In this document: piece by piece, positions 1-9,627 of the stretch
How the letters are laid out: the number at the start of each line of letters is the position of its first letter
Numbering within the stretch: position 1 is the first letter of the stretch
Translations under genes and position numbers: made by a program
Notes under the pieces: model-generated
Database searches by the model: none
Seen by the model: the letters and a program-made list of their open reading frames with translations, nothing else
What the model was told of the DNA's origin: nothing
NCBI RefSeq assembly: GCF_034274695.1
Contig: NZ_CP128362.1
Coordinates: forward strand, 2,792,501 to 2,856,500
Source of the DNA: Chitinophaga sp. LS1
Lineage (GTDB): Bacteria > Bacteroidota > Bacteroidia > Chitinophagales > Chitinophagaceae
Length of the DNA: 64,000 nucleotides
Direction: 5' to 3'

Positions 1-292
1 GGTTCAGAACGTCGCAAGACAGTTCGGTCCCTATCTGTTGTGATCGTTAGTAAATTGCGGGGACATGACCTTAGTACGAGAGGACCGGGTCGTACGTACC
101 GCTGGTGTATCGGTTGTGCCGCCAGGTGCAGTGCCGAGTAGCTATGTACGGAAAGGATAAACGCTGAAAGCATCTAAGCGTGAAACCAACCTCAAGATGA
201 GTTTACTTTTAAGGGCCGTCGGAGACTACGACGTTGATAGGCTACAGGTGTAAGGGTGGTAACATCGAAGCCGAGTAGTACTAATTGCCCGT
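1..292 (+). rRNA. rrl: 23S ribosomal RNA, 3' end (partial)
   Basis: The window opens inside a 23S rRNA gene. The universally conserved sarcin-ricin loop (AGTACGAGAGGACC) is at 73-86, and the conserved 3' domain continues to about 292. The 3' boundary is estimated from where conservation fades into an AT-rich spacer. The 5' part lies outside the window. Confidence 0.95.
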
Positions 293-383
293 AAGCTTTA
301 ATTTTATTTATATTGTATTATAACTTTCCCAATATGCAACTTATTGCGTTACCGTAATGGTAACAAAAAGATCTTCAAGATCT

Positions 384-494
<111 letters not shown>

Positions 495-502
495 TTTATT
501 AG

Positions 503-534
503 AAAAAGCCTCTGAATTTATTCAGAGGCTTTTT
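503..534 (+). terminator. rrn operon terminator
   Basis: A hairpin with 14-bp arms (AAAAAGCCTCTGAA and TTCAGAGGCTTTTT) and a 4-nt loop ends in a T run just after the 5S gene. The lacI gene on the minus strand stops at 540, so the hairpin can also serve that convergent gene. Confidence 0.88.
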
Positions 535-539
535 TCATT

Positions 540-1565
540 TTATACCTTGCTGGAAGCTCGTTCTATTAATTCAACAGGAAATACAAAATTCTGCGTAATC
601 TTCACCGTCTCATCCTGGTTGATCAATTGCACTAAAATCTCTACAGCTTTTTGCCCCATTGAATAACCGGATTGCTCTATCGTACTTAGCGAAGGAGAAA
701 TAATGCGGGATGATGCGTCATTGGAATAACCCACTACCTTAATCTGTTCCGGTATCTGAATATTAAATTGTCTCGCCTCCTGGATGAAGGCTATAGCCGA
801 AGTATCATTCGTAGAAAATAATCCATCCGGTAATACTTCCTGAGATAATAACTGTCTGGCAGCAGTAATAGCTGCATCAGCAGTCAGGTTATGCACATAT
901 ATCAGGGATTCGTCAAAAGGAAGGCCATATTGCGCTAAAGCAGCCTTATAACCACTTAATCGTTGCTGATACAAATTACACGTCAGAATACCCGAAAAAT
1001 GAGCAATACGTTTGCATCCTTGTTTGATCAGGTGCTCCGTTGCCAGGTACCCTCCCCTGAAATCATCACCCGTAATGGTATAACCATTGAAGTCGGCTGG
1101 TACCCGATCATAGAATACCAGCGGAATGTTGTTCTTGATAAAGGGATTGAAATGTTCAAACGTGGTGGTAAACATCGAAGAAACCGCCAGTAATCCATCT
1201 ACTCTTAAAGAATAAAAGGTTTGCACCAGTTCTTTTTCCATCGCAACCGTATCATCAGATTGACCAATCACAATGCTGAAGCCATATTTATGTGCTTCGT
1301 GCTGGATACCGCTGATAGCAGTGCTTTGGAAATACATGGAAGTACGTGGAACAATCAGCCCCAGAATGTTGGAGCGTTTCTTTCGAAGACTGGATGCGAT
1401 CCAGTTGGGGACATAACCCATATCAGTGGCAGTCTGTCTTACTTTTTCACGTGTCTCCTGATTAATCAGGGTATTGTTTTGCAGTGCCCTTGAGACCGTG
1501 GAAGCAGAGAGATTTAGCGACTTAGCTATGTCGTAAATGGTGACTTTTGAAGTGCGTTCTTTCAC
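540..1565 (-). CDS. LacI/GalR-family transcriptional regulator
   Basis: Sugar-responsive repressor/activator. The N-terminus carries the LacI helix-turn-helix (VTIYDIAKSLNLSASTVSRA), followed by the hinge helix region and a periplasmic-binding-protein-like effector domain to the C-terminus. The open frame extends upstream to a TTG at 1613, but that would add 16 residues not seen in the family before VTIYDIA. I chose the GTG at 1565, which puts the HTH about nine residues from the start, giving 341 aa. It is convergent with the rRNA operon. No carbohydrate gene adjoins it, so the target and inducer cannot be inferred. A second LacI lies at 52597-53619. Confidence 0.9.
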   Translation of the reverse strand: MKERTSKVTIYDIAKSLNLSASTVSRALQNNTLINQETREKVRQTATDMGYVPNWIASSLRKKRSNILGLIVPRTSMYFQSTAISGIQHEAHKYGFSIVIGQSDDTVAMEKELVQTFYSLRVDGLLAVSSMFTTTFEHFNPFIKNNIPLVFYDRVPADFNGYTITGDDFRGGYLATEHLIKQGCKRIAHFSGILTCNLYQQRLSGYKAALAQYGLPFDESLIYVHNLTADAAITAARQLLSQEVLPDGLFSTNDTSAIAFIQEARQFNIQIPEQIKVVGYSNDASSRIISPSLSTIEQSGYSMGQKAVEILVQLINQDETVKITQNFVFPVELIERASSKV

Positions 1566-1614
1566 ATTTTTGAGGTTCAGTGATATAAATATAATGTAAA
1601 TGCTACAACTCAAA

Positions 1615-1649
1615 AAAAACGCTTTCTGCCAATGACAGAAAGCGTTTTT
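1615..1649 (-). terminator. Rho-independent terminator of the metalloprotease gene
   Basis: Arms AAAAACGCTTTCTG and CAGAAAGCGTTTTT enclose a 7-nt loop, about 20 bp past the metalloprotease stop codon. Read on the minus strand it ends in a T tract. It also separates this gene from the start of lacI. Confidence 0.85.
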
Positions 1650-1669
1650 ATAGTATCAGTGATAAGATC

Positions 1670-4234
1670 TTATTTAGGATCTAAAGCTTGGTTAATCTTC
1701 TCATACAAATCATTCAGATGATAACGGCTCATGTTATCTCCGGCTGTTGCAGCAGCAGCTTTCACTTCACCTTTCAATGCAACTAGTTGTGCACGTGCAA
1801 TGCTGCTTACATCAGCAGGTGTAGCAGAAATACTGGTGGCTGGACCAATCACGATCATCATTCCATCACCGGAATTGGCAGGTGGTTCACTGATCAGGCC
1901 CACCAGGTTATCCACATAATTCTTTTGCAGGTTCCTGCGGAATACGTCGATTGCCTGATGTGTAGTCAGTTCACTAAAGATTCCTTTTTTCAGATCGGTC
2001 AGCAGGGTAATAGCTGTATATGTATTGTTGCCTTCATTTGCTTCTGAGTTGATCAGTTTTGTCAATGTACCGGAACTCATGATGCGTTGAAGAATTGGAT
2101 TCTGACGGGCACTGATGATAGCAGTGGCGTTATTACCAGTACGGCTCAGGATCTCTTTATCAAGTAACCATTTTGGCGTGGTGAATAATTGTTGTTGTAA
2201 GAACTTTACGGCCTCCTGCTGTGTTGCTTTGGGAACAGCGGCATATACGCCACCTTCCTGCTCTACAGTTTTTGGCGTCTCATATATTCCACCTATGTTT
2301 TTAGCCACATGGCCCATGTACCTGCCAAACTGTGTATTGATCTCTTTGTACAATTCGCTGAGATTAGCATAACCTTCATTTGGAGAACTTGTCCATGTAA
2401 TGAGGTTAGGCATAATGCGCTGCAGGTTTTTAATACCATACTCACTTGCTTTCATAGCATTATCACCCAGGTCTTCATTCTGAGATCTTGGATCGTCAGG
2501 ATTCATTTCAGTACCAAACCAATATTTCTTATCCTTCAGTTTTTCGATGGTCCATTTATTCAAGATAGGCTGTTCTGCAGTCGGATCAGTCACACCAGGA
2601 ATCTGGCGATATCCCCATTCAATGGCCCACTTATCATAGAAGTTAATACGAGGGTAGAGGTCAGCACCGGTAATTCCATCTCCTGGTTGTGCAACATAGT
2701 TAAAACGTGCATAGTCCATAATAGAGGGGGCGTGGCCGTTAGCCCTGACCCATTCCTTATCTCTCAGTTTTTCCACAGGGTATGCAGAGCTGGAACCGAA
2801 GTTATGACGGAGGCCCAGGGTATGTCCTACTTCATGAGAAGAAACAAAGCGAATGAGTTCACCCATCAGCTGATCATCGAATTCAATCTTACGTGCTCTT
2901 GGATCGTTGGGCGCACATTGTACAAAGTACCAGTTACGCAATAAGCGCATCACGTTGTGATACCAGTTGATATGGCTTTCGAGGATCTCACCGGAACGGG
3001 GATCATGCACATGCGGACCACTTGCATTAGGAATATCAGAAGGCTTGTATACGATTGCTGAAAAACGGGCATCTTCCAGGCTCCAGGTAGAATCTTCCGC
3101 TGGGGTAGGGGCCATTTTAGCAATGATCGCATTTTTAAATCCTGCCTGTTCAAATGCAGTTTGCCAGTCATTGACACCCTGAATCAGGTAAGGCACCCAC
3201 TTTTTAGGAGTAGCGGGGTCTATGTAGAATATGATGGGTTTCGCGGGTTCCACGAGTTCCCCGCGGTTATACTTTTCTCTATCTTCCGGTTTGGGCTCCA
3301 GGCGCCAGCGGGTGACCATCGATAATCTTTTCACACCTTGTGGATCAGCATCAAAGTCAGTCACAGAGGTAGTAAAGAAACCAACGCGTGGATCAAAGTA
3401 CCTGCTCTTCATCGGGGTAGCAGGCAGAAGGATCATAGAAGTATTCAGTTCCAGCGTAGCATTGCCACTTGGAGAGTTACCTCCAGGGCCCTGACCACCA
3501 CCGGATTTGGAATAGGTTTTCACCGTTTTGATCTCCGTATTGATGGGGTAAGACTTCACATCCACGATATAAGATTTATCAGGCTGTACCCCGCCCAGTT
3601 TGAGTCCTGACTTGGTACGCGGATCAAAGAAGAAGATATCATTATCACCCTGGATGTAATCTGTGAGGTCAATCACGCTATTGTGAGCGCTGTCGGAGAA
3701 AGCTTTGATATCAAAGGCCGCTGCAATAGGTTGGATATTAGAATTCATCACGGCCTGGAACATCGGTTGACTGGAATCTTTTGAAATCTCAGTGTAGGAG
3801 ATGTTTTTCAGGAATATCCTGTCATTTGGACCTTTATCAAAGCGGATCACATTTTCCCCTATTTCATCACCGCTATAACCATACATAGAAGAGCGCAGGC
3901 CGGCAGCAGATTTAGAGATACGGTTTACTACGAGGATATCTCTTCCCAGAATGGAATCGGGTATTTCGAAGAAGATTTTATCATCTTGTTTGTAGATAAT
4001 GAACAGTCCGGAATCCGTTCTGGCGCTGGCTGTGATGACATCACTGAACTTTTTTGGTGCGGTTTTAGGACCACTTTTAGCAGGCAGTGGAGGGCGTGCA
4101 GTGGAGTCGGTGGGTGTGGTGTTACCCTCATGTTTTTTTCTTCTTTGGGCTGCAGCAGGGCTGAAAGTCCCTGTAATCAGCAGAAAGGAACTGAAAAAGA
4201 AAGCCGCAGAGGAGCGGATAAAACGTTTATTCAT
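1670..4234 (-). CDS. Secreted zinc metalloprotease (DUF5117/DUF5118-type, metzincin-like)
   Basis: An 854-aa exported protein. Residues 1-30 form a signal peptide ending in AAAQ. The extended zinc-binding motif HEVGHTLGLRH lies near residue 467, and a Met-turn-like SIMDY follows about 35 residues later; both are metzincin hallmarks. The overall layout, with two conserved N-terminal regions before the protease and a helical C-terminal region, fits the large Bacteroidota family annotated zinc-dependent metalloprotease with DUF5117/DUF5118. The substrate is unknown. It is monocistronic: a terminator follows, and about 765 bp without a convincing gene separates its start from the exbB operon. Zinc protease is firm from the motif; the biological role is not established here. 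Confidence 0.9.
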   Translation of the reverse strand: MNKRFIRSSAAFFFSSFLLITGTFSPAAAQRRKKHEGNTTPTDSTARPPLPAKSGPKTAPKKFSDVITASARTDSGLFIIYKQDDKIFFEIPDSILGRDILVVNRISKSAAGLRSSMYGYSGDEIGENVIRFDKGPNDRIFLKNISYTEISKDSSQPMFQAVMNSNIQPIAAAFDIKAFSDSAHNSVIDLTDYIQGDNDIFFFDPRTKSGLKLGGVQPDKSYIVDVKSYPINTEIKTVKTYSKSGGGQGPGGNSPSGNATLELNTSMILLPATPMKSRYFDPRVGFFTTSVTDFDADPQGVKRLSMVTRWRLEPKPEDREKYNRGELVEPAKPIIFYIDPATPKKWVPYLIQGVNDWQTAFEQAGFKNAIIAKMAPTPAEDSTWSLEDARFSAIVYKPSDIPNASGPHVHDPRSGEILESHINWYHNVMRLLRNWYFVQCAPNDPRARKIEFDDQLMGELIRFVSSHEVGHTLGLRHNFGSSSAYPVEKLRDKEWVRANGHAPSIMDYARFNYVAQPGDGITGADLYPRINFYDKWAIEWGYRQIPGVTDPTAEQPILNKWTIEKLKDKKYWFGTEMNPDDPRSQNEDLGDNAMKASEYGIKNLQRIMPNLITWTSSPNEGYANLSELYKEINTQFGRYMGHVAKNIGGIYETPKTVEQEGGVYAAVPKATQQEAVKFLQQQLFTTPKWLLDKEILSRTGNNATAIISARQNPILQRIMSSGTLTKLINSEANEGNNTYTAITLLTDLKKGIFSELTTHQAIDVFRRNLQKNYVDNLVGLISEPPANSGDGMMIVIGPATSISATPADVSSIARAQLVALKGEVKAAAATAGDNMSRYHLNDLYEKINQALDPK

Positions 4235-4999
4235 TGATAGTTATTAAGTGGTTGTTCTTGATTTAGCTGTTTTTTTAGAAAAGTAAGTTGCAAATAAACA
4301 TATTAAGCAGTAACTTATGCGGGAAATCCATAAACGCTTTAATACCTTTAGGAATGGAAGTTTTGGCCTATGTGGGGGAATAATTGTTTAAAGGTATGTT
4401 AAAGTAATAGCGGGAGCCAGAGATTATGAGTAAATTTATTGATATGGTAGCTTTTATATTTATATTAGGCTATGATTAGGATTCAGTGATATCCACGAGC
4501 ACAGGGTCTTTCATCAAAAGAATACGCTTATGAGAATCGGAGAGAATGGTGGGAACTATATGTGAATGACTGAAGGGCACAACGGCAAGATAACCATCAA
4601 TAAGGGCAAATTGACGCAAAGTGCCATTGGTAGCGGGAATTAGAAAGAGAAATGAGATAAAATTTCTGTTGGAACATTTAAAATATTTCTTAAATTGTGC
4701 GTCCAACTTTGAATAAAATCAATAAATTTCAGGTTCCAGGGATAGTATTTCTTCAGGGGAATGCCCCAATCTTTGATATATTTTGTATTTAAACAAATTA
4801 AGTGTCGCTCAAACAAAAATCGGAATGCATAAAGTCTGCCACAGGCGGGCTTTTGGGGAGGGAGATTAAATTTTGTGAGATTTTTTGAGCTGCACTTGTT
4901 TTTTTAAGTCAACCGTATAACTTTGCGAATCACGTATTTAACATTGCAGAAATAACAAAAAAACAATAGTTTAATCTTTAACACTAAAATTCAATCAAC
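4235..4999. other. Intergenic region between divergent metalloprotease and exbB genes
   Basis: 765 bp, AT-rich. It must hold the minus-strand promoter of the protease and does hold the plus-strand promoter of exbB (4895-4925). A 76-codon minus-strand frame at 4476-4706 has no recognisable domain or signal and no neighbour logic, so I do not call it a gene. No tRNA or repeat was seen. Confidence 0.6.
4895..4925 (+). promoter_or_regulatory. Bacteroidota-type promoter of exbB
   Basis: The -7 box TAACTTTG at 4918-4925 matches TAnnTTTG exactly. A -33-like CTTG is at 4895-4898, giving 19-bp spacing. Predicted transcription start is near 4932, leaving a leader of about 70 nt before the exbB ATG at 5000. 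Confidence 0.6.
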
Positions 5000-5863
5000 A
5001 TGGCTGAGACTAAAACAACTGTGACTGCAGCTTCTGCCAAAGCGAATTCATCTCATCAACCTAAGAAATCAAACAATGCATTTGCAATGCTGGCTGTGCC
5101 TGTTTGTATCGTAATAGGTATTCTTTTTTACATGTTTGTATTAGGTAATCCTAACAACTTCCAGGGTGGTGTTATCAACGACAACTCACATCCGGTTGAA
5201 GAAGGATTAGGCAAATGGTTTGGTACAGTTTACATGGGTGGTATCATCGTACCTATCCTGATCTCTGTATTACTGATTTGTATCACTTTCGTAATCGAGC
5301 GTTTCCTCTATATCTCCAGAGCGAAAGGTAAGTTTAGCGGTGCTGAGCTGGTAAGAAAGGTTCAATATCACCTGGCTAACAAAAATGTTGACGCTGCTCT
5401 GGCTGAGTGCGACAAACAAAAAGGTTCCGTTGGTAATGTACTGAAAGCTGGTCTGAAGAAGTACAAAGAAATGATCACTAACACTGAGCTGGATACTGAG
5501 CAGAAAATTCAGGCTATCAAGCAAGAGATCGAAGAAACAACTTCCCTGGAACTGCCTATGATGGAAAAGAACCTGGTGTTCCTGTCCACTATTGCTTCCG
5601 TAGCTACCCTGTTAGGTCTGTTTGGTACAGTATTGGGTATGATCAAATCCTTCTCTGCGATGTCAGCTTCTGGTGCTCCGGATTCTGGTAAACTGGCAGG
5701 TGGTATCTCTGAAGCGTTGATCAACACCGCTCTGGGTATCTCTACTTCAGCAGTTGCGATCATCATGTATAACTACTTTACTACAAACATTGATAGCATC
5801 ACTTACGCTATCGACGAGTCTGGCTTTACTTTAACTCAGAGCTTCGCTGCGAACCACAAATAA
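5000..5863 (+). CDS. exbB: ExbB/TolQ/MotA-family proton channel protein
   Basis: A 287-aa inner-membrane protein that with ExbD converts proton motive force into movement of TonB for outer-membrane transport. A lysine-rich N-terminus is followed by transmembrane segments at about 29-49, 78-103, 190-216 and 240-260. The last two carry the conserved MotA_ExbB region (LLGLFGTVLGMIKSF and ALGISTSAVAIIMYN). The extra N-terminal segment compared with the three-TM proteobacterial ExbB is common in Bacteroidota. It is the first gene of an exbB-exbD-exbD-tonB operon and has its own promoter at 4895-4925. Confidence 0.95.
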   Translation: MAETKTTVTAASAKANSSHQPKKSNNAFAMLAVPVCIVIGILFYMFVLGNPNNFQGGVINDNSHPVEEGLGKWFGTVYMGGIIVPILISVLLICITFVIERFLYISRAKGKFSGAELVRKVQYHLANKNVDAALAECDKQKGSVGNVLKAGLKKYKEMITNTELDTEQKIQAIKQEIEETTSLELPMMEKNLVFLSTIASVATLLGLFGTVLGMIKSFSAMSASGAPDSGKLAGGISEALINTALGISTSAVAIIMYNYFTTNIDSITYAIDESGFTLTQSFAANHK

Positions 5864-5929
5864 TTTTTAATTATTTGTGTGGAAAAAATGCGGTTTTGAA
5901 TCTTATAAGTAAACCAAAAAGGAGTAAAG

Positions 5930-6592
5930 ATGCCAAAAGTTAAAATGGCTAGGAAGAGCACGCTGGTTGACATGACCGCGATGTGTGATGTGGCTTTCCT
6001 GCTGCTCACGTTCTTCATGCTGGCGACTAAGTTTAAGCCGGATGAACCGGTAACTGTGGTAACTCCGTCTTCAATCAACACCAAATTGTTGCCTGATTCC
6101 GATGTAATCATGTTAACAATTGACGAGAATGGAAGGGTATTCTTTAGTATGGATGGCCAGCCTAAACGTCAGAGACTGATCGAAGACCTGAATACCCAGT
6201 ATAAATTGGGTCTGGATGCAAAAGAGATGAACAACTTCATTATCGGTTCCAGTGTTGGTACTGAGCTGAAGAATCTCAAATCTTACCTCGCGCTGAAAAC
6301 AGCAGAACGTAAGAAATCCGGTCTCGAAACAGGTATCCCTACTGATTCCGCTAACAATGAGGTAGCAGTATGGATCGAGTATGCAAGATCTGCACAGGGT
6401 GGTAACCCCAGATTGCAGTATTGTATAAAGGCTGATAATAGCACCCCTTATCCTAAGATCAAGGACGTGCTGGATACTTTCAAAAAGAAAGGTATTCAGA
6501 AGCTGAATCTGGTGACTAACCTTGAGGCACCACCTCCAGGTACTGCTGCTGCTTTGGCTCGTGCACAAGGCGGTGACAAGAAAGAAGAATAG
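5930..6592 (+). CDS. exbD: ExbD/TolR-family biopolymer transport protein (copy 1)
   Basis: A 220-aa protein with one transmembrane helix near residues 19-40, preceded by the ExbD signature (STLVDMTAMCDVAFLLLTFF). The Asp in the membrane segment (MCDVAF) is the expected proton-translocating residue. The rest is a periplasmic domain longer than in E. coli ExbD, ending in a glycine/alanine and charged tail. It lies 66 bp after exbB and 65 bp before a second exbD. Two non-identical ExbD subunits in tandem are typical of Bacteroidota TonB clusters and suggest a heteromeric complex. Confidence 0.93.
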   Translation: MPKVKMARKSTLVDMTAMCDVAFLLLTFFMLATKFKPDEPVTVVTPSSINTKLLPDSDVIMLTIDENGRVFFSMDGQPKRQRLIEDLNTQYKLGLDAKEMNNFIIGSSVGTELKNLKSYLALKTAERKKSGLETGIPTDSANNEVAVWIEYARSAQGGNPRLQYCIKADNSTPYPKIKDVLDTFKKKGIQKLNLVTNLEAPPPGTAAALARAQGGDKKEE

Positions 6593-6657
6593 AAAAGTAA
6601 ACGGCAGGCAGTGCTGAGGCGCTGAGTTGCTTTTGAAAACTAAAAAAAAGAGCTACT

Positions 6658-7257
6658 ATGGCAGAAATGGATACCAGCAGTAGTGGCGGTGGGAAGAAAC
6701 ACCAGGGTACCAAATCCAAAAAGCATTCTACCCGTGTAGACATGACTCCGATGGTGGACCTCGGCTTTCTCTTGATCACCTTCTTCATGTTGACTACTAC
6801 CATGAGCAAGCCCAAAACAATGGACTTGATCATGCCGAAGGATACAAAGAATGAAGAAGAGCAAAACAAGGTTAAGGAAAGTACAGCCCTCACTATATTG
6901 CTTGGAAAAGACAATCGAGTATACTATTATGAAGGCTTAGCACAGGACCCAAGTGCCTCTGCTAATCCTGATTTTTTCAAGGCGACTAGCTTTGCTAATA
7001 AAGATGGCATCCGCGATGTTATCATTAAAAAGCGGGATGATGTTGCAAAATTGAGAAATGCAAAAGGTGAGCCTGAAGATGTTGTAGTGATTATCAAGGC
7101 AGATGATGATGCCAAGTATAAGAACTTTGTAGACATCCTGGATGAAATGGCTATCAACCGTATTCAACGTTACGCTACTGTCGACATCAGCGACCAGGAT
7201 AAAACCTGGATCCATCAGACAGAAGCTGCTAACGGCGGTGGTGGCGGCAACCAGTAA
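6658..7257 (+). CDS. exbD: ExbD/TolR-family biopolymer transport protein (copy 2)
   Basis: A 199-aa ExbD paralogue. The cytoplasmic N-terminus is rich in Ser, Gly and Lys, followed by the signature RVDMTPMVDLGFLLITFF with the membrane Asp (MVDLGF), then a periplasmic domain ending in a Gly-rich tail. It is only distantly similar to copy 1 outside the signature, so the two probably occupy different positions in the complex. Its place between exbD copy 1 and tonB supports joint function in TonB energisation. Confidence 0.93.
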   Translation: MAEMDTSSSGGGKKHQGTKSKKHSTRVDMTPMVDLGFLLITFFMLTTTMSKPKTMDLIMPKDTKNEEEQNKVKESTALTILLGKDNRVYYYEGLAQDPSASANPDFFKATSFANKDGIRDVIIKKRDDVAKLRNAKGEPEDVVVIIKADDDAKYKNFVDILDEMAINRIQRYATVDISDQDKTWIHQTEAANGGGGGNQ

Positions 7258-7302
7258 TTGAGGAACTAACTAACTTTTGCATCCATCTTAAAAATTGAAA
7301 CA

Positions 7303-8139
7303 ATGGATACCGCTAAAATCTTAAACTCCGACTTTCTGGATATCCTGTTTGAGAACAGGAATAAGGAATATGGAGCTTATGACCTTAGAAGACAATACAA
7401 CAAAAGGGTGCGCAATGCCCTCATCGGCAGCGCAGCGCTGATGTTGCTTGTTATCGTAGGTTACGCTATCAATACAGCGATAATGAAGGCTGAAAGGGAT
7501 AACCCTAACAAGCCCGTTATCGAAACAATCAAGATGGAGGACGTAAAGATCCCAGATGATCCAAAAACACCTCCTCCACCTCCACCGCCACCAGCTCCAC
7601 CGCCACCGGTGAAGCCTTCAGTGCAGTTCACGCCTCCCATTATCAAAAAAGATAGTGAAGTGCCACCAGATGAGGTGCCACCTAAACAAGAGGACTTGAA
7701 AGATAAAGCTGTAAGTACTAAAACAGTAGAAGGTGATCCTAATGGTATCGACCCAGGATTGCTGGAAGACAGTAAAGGTACAGGTGTGGTAGAAGCTCCT
7801 CCAGCTCCGGCTAAAGAAGAGATCTTCACATTCGTAGAACAGCCTCCTACCTTCCCAGGTGGTGAAGAAGCACTCGCGAAGTTCCTGAGCAAAAACATCC
7901 ACTATCCTCGCGTAGCACAGGAAAATGCGATCTCAGGTACTGTATTCGTACAGTTCGTAGTAGACTCAGAAGGTAACATCAAAGATGTGAAAACTGTAGG
8001 TGCTGCGAAAGGTGGTGGTCTTGAAGAAGAAGCTATCCGCGTGGTGAAAATCATGCCTAAATGGAAAGCTGGTAAACAGAACGGCCGTCAGGTATCAGTT
8101 CAGTTCAACCTGCCTATCCGCTTCACACTGCAAGAGTAG
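7303..8139 (+). CDS. tonB: TonB energy transducer (copy 1)
   Basis: A 278-aa TonB protein. The N-terminus NSDFLDILFENRNKEYGAYD is a motif of Bacteroidota TonB. One transmembrane helix lies near residues 46-67, followed by a long Pro-rich periplasmic linker with runs of Pro (about 86-105) and a C-terminal TonB_C domain (YPRVAQENAISGTVFVQFVV to the end). It transmits energy from ExbB/ExbD to TonB-dependent receptors such as those at 45542-48778 and 57419-59428. It is the last gene of its operon, followed by a strong terminator. A close paralogue lies at 59907-60746. Confidence 0.95.
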   Translation: MDTAKILNSDFLDILFENRNKEYGAYDLRRQYNKRVRNALIGSAALMLLVIVGYAINTAIMKAERDNPNKPVIETIKMEDVKIPDDPKTPPPPPPPPAPPPPVKPSVQFTPPIIKKDSEVPPDEVPPKQEDLKDKAVSTKTVEGDPNGIDPGLLEDSKGTGVVEAPPAPAKEEIFTFVEQPPTFPGGEEALAKFLSKNIHYPRVAQENAISGTVFVQFVVDSEGNIKDVKTVGAAKGGGLEEEAIRVVKIMPKWKAGKQNGRQVSVQFNLPIRFTLQE

Positions 8140-8159
8140 TACTAACGTACGCTTAATAG

Positions 8160-8198
8160 AAAACACCCTGTCACGGCCTAGCCATGACAGGGTGTTTT
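8160..8198 (+). terminator. Terminator of the exbB-exbD-exbD-tonB operon
   Basis: Arms AAAACACCCTGTCA and TGACAGGGTGTTTT with an inner GGC/GCC helix and a CTA loop, ending in a T run, 20 bp after the tonB stop. Confidence 0.9.
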
Positions 8199-8238
8199 TA
8201 TTTATTGGTATATTGCCGTCTGATTTGCAAATGAAATT

Positions 8239-9627
8239 ATGATGCTCGGGAATAATCTTACAGGATATGATGATACTATTGTAGCCCCCGCTACTGCCGC
8301 CGGTGTAGGCGCTATTGCTGTACTGCGCCTCAATGGAGCCAATGCCATTGATATCTGCAACCAGCTCTTTCCAGCCAAAGACCTGCATAAACAGGCCAGC
8401 CATACCTTACATTTCGGTAGCATCGTGGAGAATGGTCGTACCATTGATGAAGTAGTCGTGGGCCTTTATAAAGCGCCCCGCTCTTACACCGGTGAAAACA
8501 TCGTGGAAATCTCCTGTCATGGTTCTCCCTACATCCAACAACAAATCATCGATGCCTGTATTCGTGCCGGCGCCAGAATGGCAAAACCCGGTGAGTATAC
8601 CATGCGTGCCTTCCTGAATGGCAAGCTGGACCTGACCCAGGCAGAATCTGTAGCCGACCTGATTGCCAGTAACTCTGCCGCCAGCCACCAGACAGCCATG
8701 CAACAGATGAGAGGTGGATTCTCAAAAGAACTTTTCGCGCTCAGAGAACAACTCATCAGCTTCTCTGCACTGATTGAACTGGAACTGGATTTCAGTCAGG
8801 AAGATGTGGAATTTGCTGACCGTACCTCATTCTATAAACTCATCAGCGAAGCGATGCAGGTGGTCAAGCACCTGGCTGATTCCTTCCAGATGGGGAATGT
8901 GATTAAGAATGGCGTGAACACTGCCATCGTCGGCAAACCCAACGCCGGAAAATCAACCCTGCTCAATACCCTGCTCAATGAAAACCGTGCTATTGTAAGT
9001 GACATAGCCGGCACTACCCGCGATACGATCGAGGAAATCCTCAATATCCAGGGCATCCTGTTCAGATTGATCGATACAGCTGGTATCCGCGAAAGCAATG
9101 ACACTATTGAAAGTATCGGTGTGCAAAAGACCATGGAGAAAATTCGTGAGGCCGGTGTAGTGTTATACATGTTTGATGTGAACCAGACCAGTGTTGAAGA
9201 CCTGCATGAACAGATCGATGCCTTTAAAAAAGATAATATCAACTACCTGCTGGTAGGGAATAAAACTGATATCGCCGGACTGGAAGCCAATAAATCCAAA
9301 TTCAGGGGCATGGAAGACATCTTGTATATCTCCGCCCGCCAGCATGAGCATATCGAAGACCTGAAAAACCGTCTGGTACATAAAGTCATGAGTGGAGATA
9401 TCAACACGGAAGCGACCATTGTGACCAATGCCCGCCACCATGCAGCCCTGCAGGAAGTGATGAAGTCCCTCATCGATGTAAAGAATGGATTAGACAATCA
9501 GTTGCCTGGTGACCTGCTGTCGCTGGATATCAGACGTTGTCTGCATTTCCTTGGTGAGATCACCGGACAGATCACAAATGAGGACCAGCTGGATTTTATC
9601 TTCAGCAAGTTCTGTATCGGGAAATAA
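8239..9627 (+). CDS. mnmE: tRNA uridine-5-carboxymethylaminomethyl(34) synthesis GTPase MnmE
   Basis: A 462-aa GTPase that with MnmG modifies U34 of certain tRNAs. It has the N-terminal tetrahydrofolate-binding domain (TIVAPATAAGVGAIAVLRL), helical domain, and an inserted G domain with P-loop GKPNAGKSTLLN near residue 232, DTAG, and NKTD. The C-terminal CIGK motif with the essential Cys is intact. The length is normal. Two adjacent Met codons (8239, 8242) could each be the start. It is transcribed alone after the tonB terminator. Confidence 0.98.
   Translation: MMLGNNLTGYDDTIVAPATAAGVGAIAVLRLNGANAIDICNQLFPAKDLHKQASHTLHFGSIVENGRTIDEVVVGLYKAPRSYTGENIVEISCHGSPYIQQQIIDACIRAGARMAKPGEYTMRAFLNGKLDLTQAESVADLIASNSAASHQTAMQQMRGGFSKELFALREQLISFSALIELELDFSQEDVEFADRTSFYKLISEAMQVVKHLADSFQMGNVIKNGVNTAIVGKPNAGKSTLLNTLLNENRAIVSDIAGTTRDTIEEILNIQGILFRLIDTAGIRESNDTIESIGVQKTMEKIREAGVVLYMFDVNQTSVEDLHEQIDAFKKDNINYLLVGNKTDIAGLEANKSKFRGMEDILYISARQHEHIEDLKNRLVHKVMSGDINTEATIVTNARHHAALQEVMKSLIDVKNGLDNQLPGDLLSLDIRRCLHFLGEITGQITNEDQLDFIFSKFCIGK

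Noticed and set aside
4476..4706. A 76-codon minus-strand frame in the metalloprotease-exbB gap
   Set aside because: No recognisable motif, no signal or membrane segment pattern, no operon context, and the composition does not resemble its neighbours. Treated as chance.
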